A stretch of DNA of 64,000 nt from Corynebacterium sp. UBA2622 (GTDB taxonomy: Bacteria; Actinomycetota; Actinomycetes; Mycobacteriales; Mycobacteriaceae). How positions within the stretch are numbered: the first letter of the stretch is position 1; every line of letters begins with the position of its first letter. The stretch covers positions 109,924-173,923 of the forward strand of contig NZ_DDJO01000017.1 in NCBI RefSeq assembly GCF_002339505.1. The letters are read 5' to 3'. The position numbers and the translations under genes are program-made. The notes under the pieces were generated by a model. That model searched no databases. It had not been told where the DNA came from and saw nothing but the letters and a program-made list of their open reading frames with translations. Positions 46,886 through 54,385 of this stretch are shown here, in pieces.

Positions 46886-47396
46886 ATGCTTGGAGGGTCG
46901 TTCGTACCCTCCCTCGACATGAACGAATTGCTTCTCACCGTGTGGGCGAACGACTCCCGCTCACCGATTACGGACGCGATCTACTACGGGTTCGAGCCAG
47001 CCTGGGCCACGCTCTGGGTGGTCTTGGCTGGCCTCGTGCTCGCTTCACGGCGTCACGATTACCGGTCCTTCTTCACTTTCGGCGCCACCGTCGCCCTGAC
47101 CTGGGTGCCGGTGGTGGTGCTCAAGGTCATCGCCCACCGGCCCCGCCCCAGTGCCGCGCTCCCGCCGCACCCCGCGGCCACCCCTCCGGGGGACAGGTCC
47201 TTCCCCTCGGGCCACGTCGCCTTCGCCACCGCCCTCGCCGTGGCCGTTTTCCTGTTCACCCGAAACAGGTGAGCCCGCGGCGCCGCCGCGGCGCTCGTGC
47301 CCGTGATGGTGGCCACGGTCCTCGTCACCGGGGTGCACTACCCCTCGGATGCGCTCTTCTCCGTGGCGTGGTCGCTTCTGCTGGGTCCGGTGCGGT
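46886..47396 (+). pseudogene. PAP2-superfamily phosphatase interrupted by an in-frame stop
   Basis: The reading frame carries all three PAP2 motifs: KVIAHRPRP, FPSGHVAFATAL and GVHYPSDALFSVAWSLL. A TGA codon at 47270-47272 lies between the second and third motif, so the intact product would end at 128 residues and lack the catalytic histidine of motif three. The frame continues open after the TGA to 47548, overlapping the convergent response-regulator gene. The probable start is the ATG at 46886 or 46919. Membrane-bound lipid phosphatases of this type dephosphorylate undecaprenyl or phosphatidyl substrates. Single-base nonsense mutation is the simplest reading. Confidence 0.8.
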
Positions 47397-48035
47397 TCAG
47401 GCTGGTGTGCCGAGCCGGTAGCCTTCTCCCCGCACCGTCTGGACCAGGTCGGGCTCCAGCTTCCGGCGCAGGTAGTGCACGTACGTGTCCACCGCCGACT
47501 CAGAATCCCGGTGCTCGAACACGGCAGACAGCAGCTGTGCGCGGCTGAAGGCCCGGTCGGGTTGTTGCGCCAGCACTGGGAGCAGCGCGTTCTCCTTCTC
47601 CGTAAGGGCGATGTGCCCCGTGTAGGAGGACTCCACCCACTGTCCGTCGGGCCAGCTACCGATCCCGATTTCTCCGCCGTCGAAGATCCGGGTCAGGGCG
47701 CGCAGGCGGGCATCCAGCTCCTTGAACTCGAAGGGTTTGATCAGGTAGTCGTTTGCCCCCGCATCGAGGCCGCTGACCCGGTCGTGAAGCTACCCGAGGG
47801 CGGTGAGCATGATCACCGGGGTGGCATTCCGCCGCCGGCGCATCCACTCCACCAGTCCGGTGGTGTCCCCGTCGCGGAGGGCCCGGTCGAGGACGCGGGC
47901 GTCGAAAAACTCGCGCGAAAGGGTGTCGCGCGCCTCGGCGAGAGTGGTCACCCAGGTCACGTCCCACTTCAGGGCGAGGAGGTCGCGGGTAGCGGCGCCG
48001 AGCCGGAGGTCGTCCTCAAGCAGCAGCAGCTTCAT
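47397..48035 (-). pseudogene. OmpR-family response regulator with internal TAG codon
   Basis: One frame encodes a receiver domain beginning MKLLLLEDDLRLGAATRDLL and continuing to VIMLTALG, then a TAG (47790-47792), then LHDRVSGLDAGANDYLIKPF and a winged-helix output domain ending VRGEGYRLGTPA. Typical homologues have a charged residue, often Glu, at the stop position, so a GAG-to-TAG change fits. The break falls inside the receiver domain, before the conserved lysine, and separates it from the DNA-binding domain. It overlaps the histidine kinase gene by 20 bases. Confidence 0.85.
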
Positions 48036-48929
48036 GGAGCACAAGCTTAACGACGGTCCCGTTGCCACCCGTCGACCCCACCTCCACGCTTCCCCCCGCC
48101 GCGGTGACGGTGTCGCGCAGCAGCGCGAGGCCGATGCCGTGGGAGGGCTGCCGCCCGGGGGCACCGTGGGTGAAGCGTTCGACGATGCGCTCGGGCGCAA
48201 TTCCCGTGATTCCCGTCCCGGTGTCGCGCACCCGCACGACCACACTGCCCCTGCCGCGTTCCCCGGTCAGGCACACGGTCCCTCCCTCGGGCGTATGGCT
48301 CAGGGCGTTGGCGAACAGGGCGGTCAGGCAGCGCTTCAGGGCCACCTCGAAGAGGTTGGCACGGGCATCGGGTGGATTAGCGACGAGGGTGACACCCAGC
48401 GCCTCCACCTGCGGTGCGAGGTCCCGGGCGGCGGCGGTGGTGGCGTCGACAAGCGATGCCGAGCCCCCACCTCGCTCGGCGGAGGCGAGGGACAGCAGGT
48501 CGCCCACGATGTCGACCATCCCCGTGGTGTCGCGGCGCAGCTCCGCGATGACCGGGCGCAGGGTGTCATCGTTGTTGAGCATCTGCAGCTGCTGCACCCG
48601 CATGTGCATCGTGGACAGGGGAGTGCGCAACTCGTGGGAGGCGTCGGCGATGAAGGTGCGCTGGCGCTCCATGGCCAGCTCCAGGGGTTTCGTCGCCTGC
48701 CGGCTGAAGAGGAACGCGGCCCCACCCTCCGCCGCCACCGCAAGAACACCCACCGCCGCGAAGGCCACCGCCAGATCCACCACGTCCAAGGTGAGAGTCA
48801 CGCTCGGAACGGACTTCGGCTCCTCGGGGCCGCGGAGAAGAGCACGGCGCCGACGAGGACCATCGCACCCGACAGCGCGGCCATCCTGACACCGATGGTG
48901 AGGGCGCTTTTTTTGAATTGCCGGTCCAC
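48016..48929 (-). pseudogene. Sensor histidine kinase with frameshifted N-terminus
   Basis: The catalytic part (from GTG 48801, 261 residues) is intact: a membrane helix, then FIADASHELRTPLSTMHMRV with the phosphorylated His, ALFANALSHTPEGG (N box), VRDTGTGI and GIGLALLRD. Upstream in another frame (48929 to 48798) lies a normal kinase N-terminus with the first membrane helix, VRMAALSGAMVLVGAVLF, which ends at TGA. Joining the two needs one inserted base near 48828-48845. A shortened kinase with one membrane helix could still be made from 48801. Confidence 0.7.
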
Positions 48930-48981
48930 CCAGGGCCCTCCTTAGAGCATTCTTGGGACGCTTCCCCTTACTCTATGACCC

Positions 48982-49626
48982 ATGCATAATTTTTCGGGCC
49001 TGAGTTCCCTCATGGATGCGGGAACCCTCCTCGCCGGTTTCGGCCCCTACGTCCTCGCGGGGCTCGCCGTCGTCGTCTTCATCGAGTCCGGCGTCCTGTT
49101 CCCCTTCCTTCCGGGTGACTCCCTCCTGGTCACCGCCGCCATCCTGCGCGGCGAGCTGAACCTGAGCGTGTGGCAGCTCGTTGTGGTGGCCATCATCGCG
49201 GCCGTCCTCGGTGACCAGGTGGGCTTCTACCTCGGACGCACCTTCGGGCGGCGGTTGTTCAAGGACGACGCACGCATCCTCCGCACCGACCGTCTCGTGG
49301 CGGCGGAGGAGTTCTTTGCCAAGCACGGGCCGCTCGCCCTGGTTCTCGGGCGCTTCGTGCCCATCGTGCGCACCTACGTCCCCTTCGCGGCGGGCACCGC
49401 GGACATGAACTACCGCAACTTCGTCGGGTGGAACGTCACGGGTGCCATCGGCTGGGTGGGCCTGATGGTCGCCGTCGGTGTGCTCCTCGGCGGCATCCCG
49501 GGCGTGGCGGACTCCATCGACATGATCGCGATCATCATCGTCTTGATTTCCGTGCTCCCGATGGTGATCAGCTGGCTGAACAACCGCCGGAAGGGGAAGA
49601 AGCAGGGGACAACCGGGAGTGTCTAG
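48982..49626 (+). CDS. DedA-family membrane protein
   Basis: A 214-residue DedA/SNARE-associated-type membrane protein. Signatures are PFLPGDSLLVTAAILRG near residue 40, GDQVGFYLGRTFGRRLF near 75 and FGRFVPIVRTYVPFAAGTA-like segment VLGRFVPIVRTYVPFAAG near 120, including the arginines essential in family members. DedA proteins act as lipid-carrier flippases (undecaprenyl phosphate or phospholipid) in other bacteria. The stop overlaps the convergent lipoprotein gene by three bases. Confidence 0.9.
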   Translation: MHNFSGLSSLMDAGTLLAGFGPYVLAGLAVVVFIESGVLFPFLPGDSLLVTAAILRGELNLSVWQLVVVAIIAAVLGDQVGFYLGRTFGRRLFKDDARILRTDRLVAAEEFFAKHGPLALVLGRFVPIVRTYVPFAAGTADMNYRNFVGWNVTGAIGWVGLMVAVGVLLGGIPGVADSIDMIAIIIVLISVLPMVISWLNNRRKGKKQGTTGSV

Positions 49627-50633
49627 CTGACGCTCTTTACGTCGACGATGTGGAGCTGCCCGAGGGGTATGTCGGTGCCGGACGGGAAGGACATCTTCTT
49701 GTCCTCCACCACAACGGTGACGTGCTGATCCAGGTAGCGCTCCCAATTCATCGTGGCAGCCTGGTCACCGAATGTGACGGCCCAGGACTCCTGGGTCTGC
49801 ATCGACCCCGCCTTGTAGGCGGTGAAGGTCTGCGGGGTGTCGAGGACCAGGATGATTTTCGTCTTGCCCGCGGGCTCACCGTTCGGAGTGGGCTTGCCCT
49901 CCATCATCTCCCCATAGGTCATCTCTTTGACTGTGCCGATCAGCGCCGTCTCACCCGGTCCGGCGGCTTGTGCACCCGCAGCGGGGGCGGGTCGGGGAGC
50001 AGGCATGTCCGGGTAAAGGAGTTGACGCGTCGCGGTGTCGAGCCACGCAACTTGCACGGCATCGGGGATGTCCTCCTCGCGCATGTACGTGGATTTCGGA
50101 CCGGCCACCAGGCTCACACCCTGCACGGCCCACTGCGAGACTTTCCGCTCAGGCTGCACGGACTGGTAATCCACCTCGTAGACGCCCTGGCCGGATTGGG
50201 AGGCCATGACCTGCGCCCGGGACCCGCCGGCGCTGGAGGCGCCGTCGACAAGCACCTCGTTGCTCGGCGTGTAACCGCCCTTGCCGTCGGCGGTGAGGAC
50301 CACGACGGGCGAGAACTCCTTGCTGTTGACGCGCAGCAGCATGTCCTGCACCCCGTCGGCGTTGACGTCCGTGAAGGCGTAACCGTAGGAGCCGTCGGGG
50401 TCGTAGCGCGCCGAGGGGTTGACGGGGACGGAGCCCGGGTTGGCCAGCACGTCCGCGAAGGTCTGCTCCGGCCCGGCCGACCCCGAGGGCTGGGGCTGGT
50501 CGGGGGAGCCCGGGTCCACCACCACGCCCTCGGTGGAGGTCACCGTCGAGGACGCCTCCCCCGAACCTCCCGCGGAACACGCGGACACCACCAGCGCCGA
50601 ACCGGCGCACACAACGGAAATCACCCTGCGCAT
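49623..50633 (-). CDS. Secreted lipoprotein with calcium-loop-like motif
   Basis: A 336-residue lipoprotein with a GGAAGGG site before its ATG. The signal peptide ends in a lipobox VVSACSAGG (Cys near residue 19), followed by a Ser/Thr/Pro/Gly-rich linker. The segment YAFTDVNADGVQDMLLRV around 90 has the DxNxDGxxD form of an EF-hand or FG-GAP calcium loop. The C-terminal region (from about 235, LIGTVKEMTYGEMM) forms a separate beta-rich domain. No enzymatic motif was recognised. Surface location is the safe inference. Confidence 0.65.
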   Translation of the reverse strand: MRRVISVVCAGSALVVSACSAGGSGEASSTVTSTEGVVVDPGSPDQPQPSGSAGPEQTFADVLANPGSVPVNPSARYDPDGSYGYAFTDVNADGVQDMLLRVNSKEFSPVVVLTADGKGGYTPSNEVLVDGASSAGGSRAQVMASQSGQGVYEVDYQSVQPERKVSQWAVQGVSLVAGPKSTYMREEDIPDAVQVAWLDTATRQLLYPDMPAPRPAPAAGAQAAGPGETALIGTVKEMTYGEMMEGKPTPNGEPAGKTKIILVLDTPQTFTAYKAGSMQTQESWAVTFGDQAATMNWERYLDQHVTVVVEDKKMSFPSGTDIPLGQLHIVDVKSVS

Positions 50634-50695
50634 GGACACCCTTCCAAAAAGTCGTTTTGCCGAGCATATCGTGTGTCCGCGCAGCTCGCAGGGGT

Positions 50696-52258
50696 TTAGC
50701 GCAGCGCGAGCTGGCCGACCTCGCTGCGGCCGAAACACGCCTCCACATCGGGGCGCACGCTTATCGACGTCCCCCCGCCGCTCACCCTCACCCACACCTG
50801 GTTCAGGCCGGGTCGCAGGTCCACCCGGGTCGGGGCACCGTCCAGCGCCACCTCCGCGGTGCCGGCGGTGCCGGCGAAGTAGTTGAGCAGCACGGTCCAC
50901 TCCACGTTGTAGAGCGGCCCGTCGAGCGCCAGGCGCGTCTCACCGCAGCCCTCGGCGCTGGTACGGGACGTGACCAGGGCCGCGGGGTGGCGGTTGCCCC
51001 GGGCGTCGATGAGCGTGGGCGAGGTGGCGGAGCCGGTGACCAACCATGGGGCGAGGTGGTCGAGGCGGTTGTGAGGGTTAGCCACGGGCAGGAGCACCTC
51101 GGCGGGCACGTCCTGGTTGAGGCCGGGTTCCCGCAGGTTGGTGAAGTACTCGCGGGCGGGCTGGTCGGCCCACGCCTGGGAGTAGGTGAAGCTGGAGACC
51201 AGCGAGGACGCCACGACGGCCGCCGCGATCGCCGGCCGTGGCGTGAGGCGGCGCTCCAAAACCGCGAGGGTGAGGGCAACGAGGACGGCGGTTTCGGAAA
51301 GGTGGCGCAGCGTGAGCACGATCTCGACGGCCGTGTCAGCCCCCGAGCGCAGCAACCACAGGCCGAGGATGGGCAGCAGAGGGTAGAGCGCAACCGGCAG
51401 CCAGGCAACGAGGAAGCGCCGTGACCACACCACAACTACCGCCACGACGAGCGCCCCGAGCAGGATCAGGGGCAGCGGGGCCTGCGCGAACGGCGGGGAG
51501 GGTTGCCACCGGTCCCACAGCCAGGGCCCGCCCGCGGCGGTGGGCAACAGGCCCTCGACGTACCCGCGCCAGACGAGGGTGCCGAGGGGGAGGCGGGCAT
51601 CGCCGCCTGCCGACGGCCGGACCAGCGCCAGGTAGAGCCCGGCCCACGCGACGGTGGGCACCGCGAGTACGGCGGCGGTGCTGCGCGTTCGGGCGCGGTG
51701 CCCCCAGCAGGCCAGGGCGGCCAGAGCGAGGGGGGCGATGAGCAGCGCCCGCTCGTTGAAGGCGAGACCCACCAAAAGCCACGCGGCGGCTCGCACCGGG
51801 TCCCCCCGGCGGCCGCGGGCAGCCAACCCGATGACCATCGCCAGCGCCGCGTGCAGCGGGAGGGCGTTGATGCCCGCGGCCAGCCACGTGGTCACGGGGA
51901 GCGTCAGGGGGGAGGCCAGGTAAATGGCCACGGGGAGGGGAGCCCACCTGCCAGCGAGCTGGCGGACGGCCCACGCGACCGCCACCGCGGCCCCGAGCTG
52001 CAGACCCGCCAGCACGGCCAGGGCAGCGGGCCAGTTGAGCGGGGCGAACCGGGCAAGCGCCCACTCCACCACCCATGCGGCCGGCATGAGGTGGCCGTCG
52101 TGAGGCTGCAGCAGCGAATGCCAGAGTCCGGCCTCGCGCACCTGGGACTGCAGGATGAGGTCGTCCCAGTACAACCACCCGCGCGCGGCGATGCCCACGC
52201 GCAGCGCGACACCGATGAGGAGGACGGCGAGGGTGAGGCGCTTCTGAAGCTGGGGCAC
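50696..52258 (-). CDS. Polytopic membrane protein, GT-C glycosyltransferase-like
   Basis: A 520-residue protein with about ten to eleven membrane helices in the first 360 residues and a soluble external C-terminal domain of about 140 residues. In the first external loop RGWLYWDDLILQSQV contains an adjacent Asp pair, and DGHLMPAAWVVEW follows: this resembles the catalytic loop of GT-C enzymes that use lipid-linked sugars. The C-terminal beta-rich part (GLNQVWVRVSGGG) could be carbohydrate-binding. Neither donor nor acceptor can be named. It lies between a lipoprotein and a secreted CAP-domain gene. Confidence 0.6.
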   Translation of the reverse strand: MPQLQKRLTLAVLLIGVALRVGIAARGWLYWDDLILQSQVREAGLWHSLLQPHDGHLMPAAWVVEWALARFAPLNWPAALAVLAGLQLGAAVAVAWAVRQLAGRWAPLPVAIYLASPLTLPVTTWLAAGINALPLHAALAMVIGLAARGRRGDPVRAAAWLLVGLAFNERALLIAPLALAALACWGHRARTRSTAAVLAVPTVAWAGLYLALVRPSAGGDARLPLGTLVWRGYVEGLLPTAAGGPWLWDRWQPSPPFAQAPLPLILLGALVVAVVVVWSRRFLVAWLPVALYPLLPILGLWLLRSGADTAVEIVLTLRHLSETAVLVALTLAVLERRLTPRPAIAAAVVASSLVSSFTYSQAWADQPAREYFTNLREPGLNQDVPAEVLLPVANPHNRLDHLAPWLVTGSATSPTLIDARGNRHPAALVTSRTSAEGCGETRLALDGPLYNVEWTVLLNYFAGTAGTAEVALDGAPTRVDLRPGLNQVWVRVSGGGTSISVRPDVEACFGRSEVGQLALR

Positions 52259-52308
52259 GGGGGATACCTTAGTGGGGCCGCTTACGCGTCACCCGCGCCC
52301 CCGTGCAT

Positions 52309-52890
52309 CTAGTACTGGCTGTAGAAGCGCTCCACCGACACCAGCTGGCCGGCGTGGGGGCCGGTCTGGAACACGGCCTCACCGTGGCCGACCTGGATGG
52401 CGTTGGGGCGCAGCATGTTCACGCGGTGGTGCTCGGAGTTGTACCAGCCGTCGACCACCTGCTGCGGGGCGTAACCGGCGCCCACAGCGGCAATGTTCTC
52501 CGAGAGACAGATGGTGCCGTTGCAGCTCATCGTGTCGTGGTCGAACTCACCGGTGGTGGCCATGTGGTCCGCCCACGCCTGCGCTTGGGCGTTGAGGTCC
52601 TCGGACTCCGTCACAGCCGGGAGGCCCGCCTGGGCGCGGTAGCCGTTCACACCGTCAACGTAGGCTGACAGGCGTGCCGCACGATCCTGGGTGGCGGGCT
52701 GCGGGAGTCCGGCCTGGCCGGCGGCGGGGCCGAGGAAACCCTGGATGACGGGGCCGGGGTTGAAGGGGCCGGGGATGAACCCGACGCCGCTCGAACCGGC
52801 GGGCAGCTCGAAGGCGCTGGCGCTGGCCGCGCCGAGGAGGCTGGCACCCATCATGGCTGCGGCGGCGAGTTTGGCGGTGGTGGATGTCAT
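52309..52890 (-). CDS. Secreted CAP/SCP-domain protein
   Basis: A 193-residue exported protein. The signal peptide (MTSTTAKLAAAAMMGASLLG, then a probable ASA-F cleavage) is followed by a short linker and a CAP domain (about residues 80-193): VNGYRAQAGLPAV, AQAWADHMATTGEFDHD, SENIAAVGAGYAPQQVV and WYNSEHHRVNML. The His-Glu-His layout of CAP cavities is present. Unlike many homologues it has an additional cysteine pair (SCNGTICLSEN). CAP proteins are of diverse function; a cell-wall or lipid-binding role is possible. Start supported by signal peptide geometry. Confidence 0.85.
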   Translation of the reverse strand: MTSTTAKLAAAAMMGASLLGAASASAFELPAGSSGVGFIPGPFNPGPVIQGFLGPAAGQAGLPQPATQDRAARLSAYVDGVNGYRAQAGLPAVTESEDLNAQAQAWADHMATTGEFDHDTMSCNGTICLSENIAAVGAGYAPQQVVDGWYNSEHHRVNMLRPNAIQVGHGEAVFQTGPHAGQLVSVERFYSQY

Positions 52891-52989
52891 GTGGACTGCA
52901 TTCTCTTTCGATCGGGAACACCTATTTTTCACAACGGTACCCGCCTGGTGGCGTTTCCGCAGGTGGGGACACCCGGTTACGGGGCGTCG

Positions 52990-54255
52990 CTAAGCGCAGA
53001 TGCCTTCATCGAGCAGCGCGAAGAGATAGCAGTTGCTCGGCGCTATGTCCTCAGCCTCGAGGAACGGCTCCACGCGCTCCACGTGGCAGGGAGGGCCGCC
53101 TAGACCGGGCGCCCCAGGTGTCACGAGCACGAAGTCGGAGATCTCCCCGGTCAAACCCCACAGCAGCTCGTCGGTCACCCCCGGGAAGCGGGCGAAGTCC
53201 CAGTTCGCGGGGAAACGTTCGCGGTAGTCCTCCGGGAGCCAGGCGCGGATCGCATCGGTGAGCATTATCGACGCCTCGATGTCCAGCCTGTCGCACGCCT
53301 CCTTCGCGATTCCCGTCAGCGTCCGGGCGTACCCAAGTTCCGGGTTGCGCCTCCTCGCCTCCGAGAGGGAATCATCCAACTCGGTGAGGAGGATGAGCCG
53401 GTGCTTCAGATCCGTCCGGGCCTCGTGCGTCGCCTGCAGCAGGCTGAGGCAGTGGTGCGAGAACGCCAGGTGGTTGTAGTACTCCACCAGGCTCACCTCA
53501 ATTTCCTGGCTGTGGGAGAAGTGGGCGTCGAGTCGGCGGCGCAGGCCACGCAGCGCCGCGTGGGCAGCGGGGGTGGGGGGATCAATGCTCACGGAGAGGG
53601 TGAGCTCACCGCCTTTGAGCAGGCGGTCGACACTCAGGAAGGCGACGGGGTCGAACACGCCGCGGGGAAAGACCATGCGCCCGGGTACGAGAAACTCCTC
53701 GTCGTCGAGCTCGTGGGTCAGGTCGATTCTTAGCTGGTCACGCGACGGGAGCATCGTCTCCGCAAAATCCTCGTTGGACTGCAGGTCGTCGATGACCACG
53801 TATGGGCCGGATTGGTCCGCGCGGGTCAACGGGAAGGGCAGGGCACCCTCCAGCTCGGTCCAGAAGTCCATCGCCGCCTCGACGTCGAGCTCCCCCGCGT
53901 ACTGTGCGGCCGTGACCGCCAGGGAGTGCGGGTAGGCGAAGCGCGGGTCGGATTGCTCGAGCTTTGCCAGCGCCACCCGCAGGCGTTCGAGGTAGTAGTG
54001 CACCACCGTGGGTGATTCCTCCCGCGCGTTGCCGGCGAGCTCGAAACACTGGAGCGCGTAGAACAGCTCGAAGAAGTCCTCGAGGTGGAGCTGGGCCGGC
54101 TTGGTGCCTGCCTTGGACGAGGGGCCGAGGAAGAAGCACTCCACCTCGTAGTGGATCCCGTCGACGACGGGTGAGGGCAACCCGTCGCCCTTCACGTTCC
54201 AGGTGACATCAAGGCCGTCGAGTGTCGCGGTGCCGCGGTGCAGGGTTTCTGGCAT
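52990..54255 (-). CDS. Large cytosolic protein of unknown function
   Basis: A 421-residue soluble protein without signal peptide, membrane helices or a motif I recognise. Visible traits are an N-terminal beta segment (GDGLPSPVVDGIHYEVECFF), a helix-rich middle with several Asp/Glu/Leu-heavy stretches (DLQSNEDFAETMLPSRDQL, LLILTELDDSLSEARRRN-like region) and a C-terminal YLFALLDEGICA. Parts near residues 20-130 and 240-310 both contain LxxLxxHYYLERL/VEYYNHLAFSHH patterns, suggesting an internal duplication. It is divergent from the glutaminase gene with 130 bases between them. Confidence 0.6.
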   Translation of the reverse strand: MPETLHRGTATLDGLDVTWNVKGDGLPSPVVDGIHYEVECFFLGPSSKAGTKPAQLHLEDFFELFYALQCFELAGNAREESPTVVHYYLERLRVALAKLEQSDPRFAYPHSLAVTAAQYAGELDVEAAMDFWTELEGALPFPLTRADQSGPYVVIDDLQSNEDFAETMLPSRDQLRIDLTHELDDEEFLVPGRMVFPRGVFDPVAFLSVDRLLKGGELTLSVSIDPPTPAAHAALRGLRRRLDAHFSHSQEIEVSLVEYYNHLAFSHHCLSLLQATHEARTDLKHRLILLTELDDSLSEARRRNPELGYARTLTGIAKEACDRLDIEASIMLTDAIRAWLPEDYRERFPANWDFARFPGVTDELLWGLTGEISDFVLVTPGAPGLGGPPCHVERVEPFLEAEDIAPSNCYLFALLDEGICA

Positions 54256-54338
54256 GACCCCAGTGAAGCAGGCGGGCCCGACACTGCGGAGGGGTGTTCG
54301 AACGGGTTTGTGGGGGCATCCCGGCGCTCATCTGGAGC

Positions 54339-54371
54339 AAACCGCCCCAAAACCGCCCCCAAAACCGCCCC
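54339..54371. repeat. Three tandem AAAACCGCCCC repeats upstream of the glutaminase gene
   Basis: Copies at 54339-54348, 54349-54360 and 54361-54371, about 11-12 bases apart, end two bases before a TAGACT -10 element (54373-54378). Helical phasing suggests a regulator-binding array. Confidence 0.6.
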
Positions 54372-54372
54372 G

Positions 54373-54378
54373 TAGACT
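54373..54378 (+). promoter_or_regulatory. Putative -10 of leaderless glutaminase gene
   Basis: TAGACT, seven bases before the ATG at 54386, with no ribosome-binding site. Confidence 0.5.
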
Positions 54379-54385
54379 GGCCCGC

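Noticed and set aside
47270..47792. Programmed stop-codon recoding (selenocysteine-like) in PAP2 and the response regulator
   Set aside because: Two different stop codons, no nearby structured recoding element, and positions that are not cysteine sites in the families.
54203..54385. N-terminal extension of the glutaminase
   Set aside because: It would read through the tandem repeats and the -10 element and encodes Pro/Arg-rich sequence absent from the family.
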